From contig NZ_JAVLVT010000010.1 in NCBI RefSeq assembly GCF_031628175.1, positions 124,001-188,000 of the forward strand: a stretch of 64,000 bases of DNA. The letters run 5' to 3'. The DNA comes from Lipingzhangella_A rawalii (GTDB lineage Bacteria; Actinomycetota; Actinomycetes; Streptosporangiales; Streptosporangiaceae). Below, piece after piece: positions 33,174 to 41,662 of this stretch. The notes under the pieces were generated by a model. That model saw only the letters and a list, made by a program, of their open reading frames with translations, searched no databases and had not been told where the DNA came from. Each line of letters opens with the position of its first letter. Position 1 is the first letter of the stretch. The position numbers and the translations under genes were made by a program.

Positions 33174-34880
33174 ATGGGCCAGCCCGCCACACCGCGAAGA
33201 CCGCGCTCGGTTCGTCCCGGGGTGTTCTACCCGGCCGCCGCCATCATCGTGGGATTCGTCGTGGTGACCATGGCCGCCCCAGAGACGGCGTTCGCCTGGC
33301 TGAGCGCGGCGCAGCACTCCATTGTCAGCGGTCTGAGCTGGTACTACGTCGTCATCACCTCCGGGTTCGTGGTGTTTGCGCTGTGGGCTGTGCTGGGCCA
33401 CACCGGGGATATCCGCCTTGGCCCCGACGATGAGGAGCCCGAGTTCCGCCTGGGGTCCTGGTTCGCGATGCTCTTCGCCGCCGGGATGGGGATCGGCCTG
33501 ATGTTCTGGGGGGTGGCCGAGCCCCTGCACCACTTCGCGGGTATTCCGAACCGGGCTACGGGAATCGACGGCACGGCGGAGGCGACCGCCGAGGGGGCCC
33601 TACTCCAGACGCTCATGCACTGGGGCCTGCACGCCTGGGCGATCTATGCGGTGGTGGGTCTGGCCGTGGCCTACGTGGTACACCGCAGGAACCGTCCGGT
33701 GTCGATCCGCTGGGTGTTGGAACCCCTCCTGGGTCAGCGGCGGGTGCGGGGTCCCCTCGGCGACGTCGTCGACGTCGCGGCCGTGGTGGGAACCGTGTTC
33801 GGTGTGGCCACGTCGCTGGGCTTGGGTGTGTCCCAGATCGCGGCGGGTGTGGAGTTTCTCGACCTGGTGTCGGCCCCGGGGGTCGCGCTCCAGGTCCTGT
33901 TCATCGGGCTGATCACCGGCATCGCGATCATCTCCGTGATGACCGGCCTGCACCTGGGTATTCGGTGGCTGTCCGGGGTCAATCTGGGAATCGCCGCGAC
34001 GCTGCTCGTATTCGTCGCGATCGCGGGGCCGACCCTGTTCCTGCTGCGGGAAAGCGTCCAGCTGGTGGGCGCCTATGCGCAGAACCTGATCCAGATGAGC
34101 TTCAGTACCACTGCGATGGCCGGTGCGCAGGGTGTGGAGTGGCAGGGGTGGTGGACGGTCTTCTACTGGTGCTGGTGGATCTCCTGGGCTCCGTTCGTGG
34201 GCGTGTTCATCGCCCGAATCTCGCGGGGACGGAGTGTGCGGACGTTCATCAGTGGGGTTCTCCTCGTCCCGACCGCGGTGACCCTGCTGTGGTTCACCGT
34301 GTTCGGTGGCGGAGCGCTGTGGGAGCAGCTGCAACGCGAGGGCTCGGAGTTCCACGGTGGGCTGCTCGGTCCGGACGGATCGGTATCCCAGACCGACCCG
34401 CTGTACCAGTTCCTGTCCGGCCTGCCCATGGGAACCGTGGCGATCGTCGCCGCCCTCGTGCTGGTGGTGCTGTTCTTCGTCACCTCATCCGACTCCGGTT
34501 CCCTCGTCGCCGACATGCTGGCCTCCGGTGGCAACCCCGACCCGCCGGTGTGGAGCCGGGTGTTCTGGTCGGTACTGGAGGGAGCCGTGGCCGTGGCACT
34601 GCTGACCGCGGGCGGGGACAGCGGGCTCATGGCACTGCGCTACGCCGCGGTGATCATCGCCCTGCCGTTCAGTGTGGTCATGGTGGCCATGTGTGTAGCG
34701 ATGGTGCGGTCCTTCCGGGAGGAACGCCGGCAACAGCTGCGCCTGCAACGTGGACTGCAACGCGAGGAACTCGCGGCACGCGTGTGGCAAAACCTGGCGG
34801 AGGAGGGGCTCATCGGCGAGACCGGACCGCCGCGCCCTGGGGACGACCCGTCGCCAGGTCACCGCGGCTCGCCTCCCTGA
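33174..34880 (+). CDS. BCCT-family betaine/carnitine/choline transporter
   Basis: A 568-residue protein with 12 membrane helices. The glycine-rich Na+/substrate motif GMGIGLMFWGVAEPLHHF is at about 104-121, and the tryptophan box W..FYWCWWISWAPFVGVFIARISRGR is around 325-350. A charged Arg/Gln-rich C-terminal tail (about 510-568) resembles the osmosensing domain of BetP. Likely Na+-coupled uptake of glycine betaine for osmoprotection. The adjacent divergent channel-like gene could share a role in osmotic response (inference). Confidence 0.9.
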   Translation: MGQPATPRRPRSVRPGVFYPAAAIIVGFVVVTMAAPETAFAWLSAAQHSIVSGLSWYYVVITSGFVVFALWAVLGHTGDIRLGPDDEEPEFRLGSWFAMLFAAGMGIGLMFWGVAEPLHHFAGIPNRATGIDGTAEATAEGALLQTLMHWGLHAWAIYAVVGLAVAYVVHRRNRPVSIRWVLEPLLGQRRVRGPLGDVVDVAAVVGTVFGVATSLGLGVSQIAAGVEFLDLVSAPGVALQVLFIGLITGIAIISVMTGLHLGIRWLSGVNLGIAATLLVFVAIAGPTLFLLRESVQLVGAYAQNLIQMSFSTTAMAGAQGVEWQGWWTVFYWCWWISWAPFVGVFIARISRGRSVRTFISGVLLVPTAVTLLWFTVFGGGALWEQLQREGSEFHGGLLGPDGSVSQTDPLYQFLSGLPMGTVAIVAALVLVVLFFVTSSDSGSLVADMLASGGNPDPPVWSRVFWSVLEGAVAVALLTAGGDSGLMALRYAAVIIALPFSVVMVAMCVAMVRSFREERRQQLRLQRGLQREELAARVWQNLAEEGLIGETGPPRPGDDPSPGHRGSPP

Positions 34881-34935
34881 CCCGCATCCCGGAATCCCCG
34901 GGCGTTGCGGCACGCCAACGGGCACCACCCGAACT

Positions 34936-34953
34936 TACATTCACATCTGTATC
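34936..34953 (+). promoter_or_regulatory. Operator-like site 1, upstream of the tetR gene
   Basis: TACATTCACATCTGTATC, matching site 2 (35839-35856) at 14 of 18 positions as TACATTCA-N3-C-N-GTATC. It overlaps a -35-like TTCACA (34940-34945). A -10-like TAGACT (34965-34970) ends seven bases before the ATG at 34978, which suggests a leaderless transcript under autorepression. Confidence 0.55.
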
Positions 34954-34977
34954 CACAATCTTGCTAGACTTCCCCGC

Positions 34978-35652
34978 ATGTCGGAGCGCGCCACCCCATC
35001 CAGGCCCCGTCGCACCCAGGAGGAACGCAGTGCGGCGATGCGCCAGCGCCTCCTGGACGCGACCGTGGAGTGTCTTGTGGAGTACGGCTTCGCGGGCACC
35101 ACAACTTCCCTCGTGGCGCAGCGCGCCGGGGTGACCCGCGGTGCGCAGATCCACCACTTCCGCACCAAGAACGACCTCGTGGCCGCTGCGGTACGGCACC
35201 TGGCGGTTCAGCGTGCCAATATCGCCTTCGACCGGATGGAGGGCTTGCGCCAGGCCGAGGATGTTCTTGACGCGGCCCTCGACCTTCTCTGGGAGATCCA
35301 CCAGGGGCCGATGTTCACGGCCACCGTCGAGCTGTGGGTGGCCTCGCGCACCGATCCCGAGCTGCGCGAACAGATGCGCCAGATGGAACCGATGGTTGAC
35401 GCGAGTGTCCTCTCCTTCGGGGAGGCGCTCATCCCGCACCTGGCCCGGGACACCCGGTTCCGGCACTGGGTCTATACCGTGATGGATGCCATCCGCGGCA
35501 TCCTGATCAGCGGGGTGTTGTTCGAACAGGACGAACTGGAACAACACTGGCAGCGGGCCAAGCGCCACCTCCGTGGGCTCGCGCAACGCCTCGACGAACA
35601 GCCCGCGGACCAAGCCGAGGCAACCGGCCCCACACCCCCGGAGAACGACTGA
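34978..35652 (+). CDS. TetR/AcrR-family regulator
   Basis: A 224-residue repressor-type protein. N-terminal TetR DNA-binding domain (about 15-75: RLLDATVECLVEYGFAGTTTSLVAQRAGVTRGAQIHHFRTKNDL) with its helix-turn-helix; an all-helical ligand domain follows (about 85-205) with a disordered acidic tail. It precedes a MaoC / SDR / acyl-CoA dehydrogenase operon, and the same operator-like sequence occurs before both transcripts. It therefore probably senses an acyl-CoA or related lipid and represses itself and the operon (inference). Confidence 0.85.
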   Translation: MSERATPSRPRRTQEERSAAMRQRLLDATVECLVEYGFAGTTTSLVAQRAGVTRGAQIHHFRTKNDLVAAAVRHLAVQRANIAFDRMEGLRQAEDVLDAALDLLWEIHQGPMFTATVELWVASRTDPELREQMRQMEPMVDASVLSFGEALIPHLARDTRFRHWVYTVMDAIRGILISGVLFEQDELEQHWQRAKRHLRGLAQRLDEQPADQAEATGPTPPEND

Positions 35653-35830
35653 CGCCGGCGCGCACCGCCACCCGATCGTCACGTCGATGACCGGGCGTTT
35701 CTGAGCGCGTTCCCCCGGCCGCACCGCGCACGGAGACTCCCGTGGCCGCTGGGGCGACAGGGACGAACGCCGGTCCGTGCGGATATCCCCGTCAGTGACG
35801 AGCCCACTCCCCTCGTCTCCCCCACCCCCT

Positions 35831-35858
35831 TTGATAAATACATTCAAGACGGTATCTT
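35831..35858 (+). promoter_or_regulatory. Promoter with embedded operator-like site 2 for the MaoC operon
   Basis: -35 TTGATA (35831-35836), a 16-base spacer, -10 TATCTT (35853-35858). The operator-like TACATTCAAGACGGTATC occupies 35839-35856, covering the spacer and most of the -10, a position where a bound TetR protein would block transcription. The 5' leader would be about 60 bases. The rest of the 272-base gap shows nothing else. Confidence 0.55.
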
Positions 35859-35924
35859 TCTTGTGTCGTTCGGGCTCGTGGGACCGCGCACCGTCGAGCC
35901 CCGCCCTCCACCCAAGGACCGTGC

Positions 35925-36812
35925 ATGTCCGATCCGCAGTTAACCTTCGACGCCTCCGCTCTGGGCGCCTGGACCCCGCAGCGCAGGTTCACCGTCACCC
36001 AGCAGCACCTGATCTCCTACGCCAAGGCCACCAACGACCCCATCCCCGCCCACCGCAACGGGGACGTGGCCAGCCCGGTGTTCGCGATCGTGCCCGTGTT
36101 CGAGACCCTGCTCGAACCAGTCATGGCGGTGGTTCCCGAGTCCCTGCTGGGCCAGGTGGTGCACAGCCAGCAGGACTTCCGATTCCACCGGGCGCTACGT
36201 CCGGGGGACGAGCTCACCGTACGTGGCACCATGCTCGGCTACGCCCCACGCCGCAGCGGCACAGCCGCAACCGCCTACCTGGAGTCACGGGACCCCCACG
36301 GAACCCTCGTCAACGAGCAGTACGTAACCTTCGTCGTACGTGGATTCGACGCCGGTCACAGCGCCGGCGAGACCGCACCCGACCACCGGCTTCCCGCCGA
36401 GCTGCGGGAACAACCCCCGCGTGCCATGACCACCCAGCAGGTGGACAAGGACCAGACCTTCCGCTACGCCCCCGCGGCGGGGGATCACATGGCCATCCAT
36501 CTGGACGACGAGGTCGCCCGTCAGGTCGGCCTGCCCGGCATCATCCTGCACGGACTGTGCACGATGGCGTTCAGCTCCTGGGCCGCCCTGACCGAGCTGG
36601 CCGACTCCGACGTGCGACGTCTACGTCGCCTCGCCGTGCGGTTCTCCGCCCCCGTACTTCCGGGGCAACAGCTGCACACCCGATTCTGGGACGCCTCCGG
36701 CGACGGTGAGCACCCCCGATACGCCTTCGAGACCAACACCAACAACGGCGACACCACCGTCCTCAAGGACGGTCTCGCCGAGTTCGACACCGACACGCAC
36801 ACACCGACGTAA
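35925..36812 (+). CDS. MaoC-like (R)-specific enoyl-CoA hydratase, double hot-dog
   Basis: A 295-residue protein of two hot-dog halves. The N-terminal half (about 10-145) is FAS1-DH-N-like. The C-terminal half has the hydratase-2 motif FRYAPAAGDHMAIHLDDEVARQ...IILHG, giving the catalytic Asp/His pair in GDHMAIH. It should hydrate trans-2-enoyl-CoA to (R)-3-hydroxyacyl-CoA. AAGGA lies seven bases before the ATG. It is first in an operon with an SDR that would oxidise the hydroxyacyl-CoA and an acyl-CoA dehydrogenase that would make the enoyl-CoA: most of a beta-oxidation-like cycle without thiolase. Confidence 0.85.
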   Translation: MSDPQLTFDASALGAWTPQRRFTVTQQHLISYAKATNDPIPAHRNGDVASPVFAIVPVFETLLEPVMAVVPESLLGQVVHSQQDFRFHRALRPGDELTVRGTMLGYAPRRSGTAATAYLESRDPHGTLVNEQYVTFVVRGFDAGHSAGETAPDHRLPAELREQPPRAMTTQQVDKDQTFRYAPAAGDHMAIHLDDEVARQVGLPGIILHGLCTMAFSSWAALTELADSDVRRLRRLAVRFSAPVLPGQQLHTRFWDASGDGEHPRYAFETNTNNGDTTVLKDGLAEFDTDTHTPT

Positions 36813-36825
36813 GGGGAAACCGACG

Positions 36826-37704
36826 ATGGCAGTACTGGACGGGCGGGTCGCCGTCATCACCGGCGCGGGACGCGGTATCGGCCGGGAACACGCCCTGCTG
36901 TTCGCCCGGGAGGGTGCCCGGGTCGTGGTCAACGACCTCGGTGGCGCCAACGACGGCACCGGACGTGACACCGGTCCCGCACAGGAGGTCGTTGACGAGA
37001 TCACCGCCGCCGGAGGGACAGCCGTAGCCAACACGGACGACGTCTCCACCTGGGCCGGAGCTGAGTCCGTGGTCGAACATGCGGTCACGTCCTTCGGCCA
37101 GCTCGACGTGGTCGTCAACAACGCCGGCATCCTGCGGGACGCCTTCCTCGCCGGAATGGCCGAGGAACAGTGGCAGGCGGTACTCCAGGTCCACCTCACG
37201 GGCCACGCCGCGATCCTGCACCACGCCGCGGCCCACTGGCGCGGCCGCACCAAGGCCGGAGAGCAGGTCAACGCGGCGGTCATCAACACCGCATCGGCCT
37301 CCGGGCTGACCCTGCCCAACCCGGGGCAGGCCAACTACGGCGCGGCCAAGGCGGGTATCGCGGCGATGACCCTGGTGGCCGCCGAGGAACTCACGCGCTA
37401 CGGAGTCCGTGTGAACGCGATTGCGCCGATCGCCCGGACCCGACTCACCCTGGCCACACCGGGGCTGGGCGACATGTTCGCCCAGGAAGCGGGCGAGGGA
37501 GAATTCGACCCCTACGCGCCGGAACACGTCTCCCCACTCGTGGCCTACCTCGCCTCCGAGAAGTGCCCCCACACCGGTCAGGTGTTCGGCGTTCAGGGCG
37601 GCTGCATCCAACACCTCCAAGGCTGGACCGTGGCACAGTCCACCGAGACCGACGGCCCATGGACCATCGACGACGTAACGTCCCGGCTCAACGCCTGGGC
37701 CTGA
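36826..37704 (+). CDS. SDR, (3R)-hydroxyacyl-CoA dehydrogenase-like
   Basis: A 292-residue short-chain dehydrogenase of the peroxisomal multifunctional-enzyme-2 type: TGAGRGIGREHALLFAREGARVVVNDLGG, NNAGILRD, catalytic Ser in NTASASGLTL, and Tyr/Lys in NYGAAKAG. The long C-terminal extension after the Rossmann core is usual for this group. AAGGGGAA lies before the ATG, 13 bases after the MaoC stop. Predicted to oxidise (3R)-hydroxyacyl-CoA with NAD+, next to the hydratase. Confidence 0.85.
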   Translation: MAVLDGRVAVITGAGRGIGREHALLFAREGARVVVNDLGGANDGTGRDTGPAQEVVDEITAAGGTAVANTDDVSTWAGAESVVEHAVTSFGQLDVVVNNAGILRDAFLAGMAEEQWQAVLQVHLTGHAAILHHAAAHWRGRTKAGEQVNAAVINTASASGLTLPNPGQANYGAAKAGIAAMTLVAAEELTRYGVRVNAIAPIARTRLTLATPGLGDMFAQEAGEGEFDPYAPEHVSPLVAYLASEKCPHTGQVFGVQGGCIQHLQGWTVAQSTETDGPWTIDDVTSRLNAWA

Positions 37705-37719
37705 CCCCGAGGAGTACCC

Positions 37720-38997
37720 ATGATCGAATGGTCCGATACCGACGAGCTCCTGCGCCAGGCGGTCCGCGAATTCATCGACAAGGAGATCCGTCCGCACAGC
37801 ACAGAGCTGGAGTCCGGCGAGCTTCCCCCGTTCGACACCATGCGCCGGTTCCTATCCACCTTCGGGGTGGACACCATGGCCCGGGACGGGGTTGAGCAGC
37901 TCCTGCGCCGGAACCGGGAACGCAGCACCCAGCCCGGCGACAGCGAGCACACGGGCACCGCAGCGGACTCCTCGAACCTCGGGGAGAACCTGGCTGGTTC
38001 CTCCTTCGAAGGGCAGGAATCCCTGGCGCTGCTCGCGATCAGCGAGCTGGCGGGGGCAAGCCTGGGTCTGGTGGTCTCGCTGGGGGTCAGTCTCGGCCTG
38101 ACCACACAAACCATCCTGGCCCGTGGCACCCACGCTCAGCAGGAACGCTGGCTACCGAAACTCGCAACACTGGAACATGTCGGAGCCTGGGCCATCACCG
38201 AGCCCGACTCGGGATCGGACGCGCTGGGCGGGATGCGGACGCGGGTGACCCGAGACGGGGACGACTACATCCTCAACGGGCAGAAAACCTTCATCACCAA
38301 CGGTCCCTACGCGGACGTCATCGTCGTCTTCGCGAAGCTCGACGAACAGGACGGCACCGACCCCCGGGACCGTCCGGTCCTGGCCTTCGTTCTCGACGCG
38401 GGGATGGAGGGCCTCACCCAGGGACCGCCCCTGGCCAAGATGGGTCTCCGCTCGTCACCCACCGGCGAACTGTTCTTCGACAATGTCCGGCTGAGCCGAG
38501 ACCGACTGCTCGGGGAGACCGAACGCCAGTCGGGTGGCCAGGACAGCAGCGGCGAGGTGAAATCCAGCTTCACCTTTGAACGCATCGGAGTCGCGGCACT
38601 CGGACTCGGCATCATCAACGAGTGCCAACGCCTGAGCATCGACTACGCGCGTACCTGCACCCGCTGGGGTCAGGAGATCGGCCGATTCCAGCTCATCCAG
38701 CTCAAACTGGCCCGCATGGAGGTGGCGCGGATCAATGTGCAGAACATGGTCTTCTCCAGCATCGAACAGATACGCGCCGGCACACGTCCCAGCCTGGCCG
38801 AGGCCTCGGCGATGAAACTCTACGCGGCGGAAGCCGCCACCGAGGTGGCCATGGACGCGGTGCAGCTGTTCGGAGGCAACGGCTACATGGCCGAGTACCA
38901 GGTGGAACGACTCGCCCGGGATGCCAAGTCGCTGATGATCTACGCAGGCAGCAACGAGATCCAGGTAACCCACATCGCGAAGGGCCTCCTGTCGTGA
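37720..38997 (+). CDS. Acyl-CoA dehydrogenase
   Basis: A 425-residue flavoprotein of the acyl-CoA dehydrogenase family: N-terminal helical domain, mid beta-domain with AWAITEPDSGSDALGGMRTR and YILNGQKTFITNGPYAD, C-terminal domain with RWGQEIGRFQLIQLKLARM and the end motif LMIYAGSNEIQ. An unusual insertion of about 45 Glu/Ser-rich residues (about 60-105) separates the first helices. GAGGAG precedes the ATG. Third gene of the TetR-linked operon; the catalytic Glu region is MAEYQVERLARDAK. Substrate unknown. Confidence 0.88.
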   Translation: MIEWSDTDELLRQAVREFIDKEIRPHSTELESGELPPFDTMRRFLSTFGVDTMARDGVEQLLRRNRERSTQPGDSEHTGTAADSSNLGENLAGSSFEGQESLALLAISELAGASLGLVVSLGVSLGLTTQTILARGTHAQQERWLPKLATLEHVGAWAITEPDSGSDALGGMRTRVTRDGDDYILNGQKTFITNGPYADVIVVFAKLDEQDGTDPRDRPVLAFVLDAGMEGLTQGPPLAKMGLRSSPTGELFFDNVRLSRDRLLGETERQSGGQDSSGEVKSSFTFERIGVAALGLGIINECQRLSIDYARTCTRWGQEIGRFQLIQLKLARMEVARINVQNMVFSSIEQIRAGTRPSLAEASAMKLYAAEAATEVAMDAVQLFGGNGYMAEYQVERLARDAKSLMIYAGSNEIQVTHIAKGLLS

Positions 38998-40036
38998 GGT
39001 CTTGGTCCTGGTCGATTCACACCTGCGTCGCGGGCCCCTCGTGGTGTCAGTTCCAGCCGGAGCCCCGACACACTTCGGGGCCAGTTCAGATGTTCCGACC
39101 ACTGGGATATCCGTGGGGGGCACGACGTGACGGCCCGCAGCTCCGGGGGTGCGGGTGCTGGGGACGGGGGTGGTGGCGGCGTGACCGGCGTGCTCGGCGT
39201 GGCCAGCGCAGGGGACGCCCTAGGGGCGGCAGTGGCCCGGGCCGCCCAGACCTCGGTGGACGAGGGAGCGCCGGGCGCCGGCGTGGCGATCATCATGGAC
39301 GCGGTGCCAGCGGCCCGGTCAAAGAAAGCGCGTCACACCGTGTCCACCCCGATCTCGGGGCCCACGTAGCAGCACGGATCACCACCGCGTGGTTGTGCCA
39401 GTACCCGAGCCACAGCACGCCGCGGGTGACGCCGCCCGCGGCCCGTGGTGCGTGGGAGACCACGGTGCCCCGCCGCGGGGATGCACCCGGGCGGCGCGAC
39501 GAATCCCCGGGGCCACACCGCCCCCGAGGGGATTGTGGTGGCGGTGCGTACGCGCCCGCGCACGCCGTGTCGGCCGCCGGCGGCGTCGCGCCGTGGTGGT
39601 CCCTGGTGGTGTGCTGTTTCCGGGGCGCTCCCCCGCACGACGGCCAGCGGGACATGGGGACGGTGCCCGTGGGGGTGCCCCCGTCGTGGGGGCACCGTAA
39701 TCGTCTGGGCCACGGGCAGCGGGGGTGGTGGGGTGCGGTAATGGTTCACCCGCGGGTAGCGGGATGTGTTCCACGGCCACCGCATCCACGCTCGGTGGTC
39801 GCCGGCGGCCACCACGGCGCGTGCGCGAAGCCAACCACCCCCACCCCAACACCCGCGGGTGGCTCCGGCGGCACCGAGCAGGCAGGCGGGAACCACCCGC
39901 GGCTGCCACACCGTGCGAGGCGGGTCAATCACCGGCAGTTGACCGGGCACGCGTGTCCCTACTGCGCACCTGGCCCTCACGACGTAGCATGACCCGCGCT
40001 CATACATACTGAGCTGCGAAAATCGGGGGTTGTCTC
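38998..40036. other. One-kilobase GC-rich intergenic region
   Basis: No supported gene. A short plus-strand frame at 39127-39369 (Gly/Ala-rich start) has no recognisable homology. From about 39370 on, the DNA is dense in short GC palindromes and repeated GGTGGTG/CCGGCGG motifs, including the inverted copy of the repeat near 3900. The carbonic anhydrase promoter probably lies near its end; a clear one was not seen. Confidence 0.6.
39563..39645 (-). repeat. GC-rich intergenic repeat, copy 2
   Basis: On the minus strand it reads GGCCGTCGTGCGGGGGAGCG, then, after a longer spacer than in copy 1, GGCGCGACGCCGCCGGCGG. It lies inside the one-kilobase gene-free region. A partial third match to the CCGGCGGCC block occurs near 39800. 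Confidence 0.6.
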
Positions 40037-40744
40037 ATGAGATTGTCACGGCGTGGCGCGGTTCGCGCGTCGCTGGCCGGCCTGGCCGGGCTCGCATTCT
40101 CCACGGCCGGATCTGCCGGGTCGGCACTGGCCCGGTCCACGATCGACGGGGACACTCCGGCGACCCCAGCCGCGGCACTGCGGCTACTCCGGGAAGGCAA
40201 CCTTCGCTGGCAGGCGGGCGAACCGCGTCACCCCAATCTGCACACCGAACGGCGTTCCGGGCTGGCCTCCGCCCAATACCCGCATACGGTGGTGCTCGGC
40301 TGCGCCGACTCCCGGGTCCCGCCAGAGCTGGTGTTCGACCGCGGACTCGGAGAACTGTTCACGGTACGTAGTGCCGGCCAGGTTCTGGACTCCGCGGTTG
40401 CGGGGAGCATCGCCTACGCGGGCCGGCACCTGGGGCCGCGACTGGTGGTGGTCCTGGGCCACGCCTCCTGCGGTGCGATCGCGGCTGCGCTGGAGGCCCA
40501 TTCGCACGGGGAGGTCCCCGAAGGGCCGATCGGCTACCTGGTGCAGCAGCTGCTACCCGTAGTGGAGGACAACGCGGGTGGCGCCCGAGACCTCGCCGAC
40601 GCCTGCGTCACCGCCAACGCACGGATCGGCGCCGAGCAGCTGCGGGATCTGGAGGCCCTCCAGGAGCCGATAGCCCGTGGAACTATGGAGGTGATCGCGG
40701 CCCGATACGAACTCGCCACCGGTGCGGTGACCTTCCTCGACTGA
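40037..40744 (+). CDS. Beta-class carbonic anhydrase, Tat-exported
   Basis: A 235-residue enzyme interconverting CO2 and bicarbonate. Twin-arginine-like N-terminus (LSRRGAVRASLAGLAGLAF) followed by a small-residue cleavage region near 28-33. The beta-CA zinc site is seen as GCADSRVPPELVFD (Cys, Asp, Arg) and GHASCG (His, Cys). The export signal places it outside the cytoplasm, less usual for this class but known in actinobacteria. Single gene. Confidence 0.88.
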   Translation: MRLSRRGAVRASLAGLAGLAFSTAGSAGSALARSTIDGDTPATPAAALRLLREGNLRWQAGEPRHPNLHTERRSGLASAQYPHTVVLGCADSRVPPELVFDRGLGELFTVRSAGQVLDSAVAGSIAYAGRHLGPRLVVVLGHASCGAIAAALEAHSHGEVPEGPIGYLVQQLLPVVEDNAGGARDLADACVTANARIGAEQLRDLEALQEPIARGTMEVIAARYELATGAVTFLD

Positions 40745-40798
40745 GGCGGGACGCGGGGGCGTCACGACGTTCGCCGCCTGGTGCCCCGAACATAACGA

Positions 40799-40837
40799 AA
40801 GCCTCTGACAAGCGAGGTTCCCGCTGGACAGAGGCTT
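40799..40837 (-). terminator. Hairpin downstream of ssrA
   Basis: Arms AAGCCTCTG (40799-40807) and CAGAGGCTT (40829-40837) with an inner GC-rich loop sit nine bases beyond the 3' end of the tmRNA, and also after the carbonic anhydrase stop. It could end transcription from both sides. Confidence 0.6.
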
Positions 40838-40845
40838 ACATTGAG

Positions 40846-41219
40846 TGGAGGTGGCGGGAATCGAACCCGCGTCCTTCAGTACCGAAAAAGGGCTTCTCCG
40901 GGCGCAGCCGCACTAGACGTTCTACTCGGCCCCAGCGCTCACGTGCGGCATGTCGCTGACGGGCCCAACCACGTGCATGTCCCGATCTGGCCCCGTGGTC
41001 TGACCAAACCGGTGAGTCTCCTCAACGATGCCGGAAACTAGGTCGGAGACTTACCTAGACCGACAGAGCAACGTCTCGCTTAAGCGGCGAGAGCGAACTG
41101 CTCAGTGCGCTCAGACTTGGCACTTGTGTTTATTGCGATGCAGGATTTACGAGGTCACAGTCGCAACCCTCGGCCCGCTTCCCCTGATTCAACTACCGAA
41201 GTCGAAACCGATCACCCCC
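40846..41219 (-). ncRNA. ssrA: Transfer-messenger RNA (tmRNA)
   Basis: The 5' end GGGGGTGATCGGTTTCGAC (from 41219) and the 3' T-arm GGTTCGATTCCCGCCACCTCC pair as a seven-base acceptor stem (GGGGGUG with CACCUCC). The Cys-free tag frame is 41080-41136: the resume codon GCA at 41134-41136 gives AINTSAKSERTEQFALAA, then TAA. The tail FALAA is the normal protease recognition end. CCA is not encoded after the discriminator base. Works with SmpB, encoded at 43635-44099, in rescue of stalled ribosomes. Confidence 0.93.
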
Positions 41220-41286
41220 GCTGTTGAATTGTCACCCGGACGCGTGGCCCGGAGCATGTGGCGCGGCGGCACCGCACCTGGTCCTT

Positions 41287-41316
41287 ACTCTATCCCCTGA
41301 ACACCGCGGGTTCCAA
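41287..41316 (-). promoter_or_regulatory. Candidate ssrA promoter
   Basis: On the minus strand, TTGGAA (41316-41311), an 18-base spacer and TAGAGT (41292-41287). It would start transcription near 41280, giving a precursor leader of about 60 bases trimmed to the mature 5' end at 41219. Confidence 0.4.
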
Positions 41317-41367
41317 GTCCATTCCCGCGGTGGCTGGGCCTGGTGGACACCCCATGCACATGGGAAA

Positions 41368-41411
41368 CCCTCGCGGGTGCGGACGGGATCCATCAACGCA
41401 CCCCGCGAGGG
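41368..41411. terminator. Terminator-like hairpin in the gap before ssrA
   Basis: CCCTCGCGGGTGCG (41368-41381) pairs with CGCACCCCGCGAGGG (41397-41411), with one bulge. It lies about 250 bases after the stop of the PBP-like gene and upstream of the ssrA promoter. The remainder of the 443-base gap (41220-41662) shows no gene. Confidence 0.4.
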
Positions 41412-41662
41412 CGGCCGGCAGGGTCGGGCCGGCCTCTTTCACCGGGCAGAGACTCCCCCGAGACGAGTACCTGCCCTCCGGGACTGGCGCGTAATCCCCC
41501 CATTACGTGCGGCCAGTCACCCGGGAAGACGCTGTCCCGCCCCGGTGGGGTTGCCTCCGCTCGGGCATCGATTTTCCGAGCTGCCGTGTCCCGTCCACGC
41601 CGAGCCCGCGTCCCTCGCTGCTGGCGCGGATCGTACCGGCTCCCGGGACCCCTGCGGATCGT

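Noticed and set aside
39127..39369. Gly/Ala-rich open frame on the plus strand after the acyl-CoA dehydrogenase gene
   Set aside because: No recognisable motif, poor start context, and location in repeat-rich GC DNA where long frames arise by chance.
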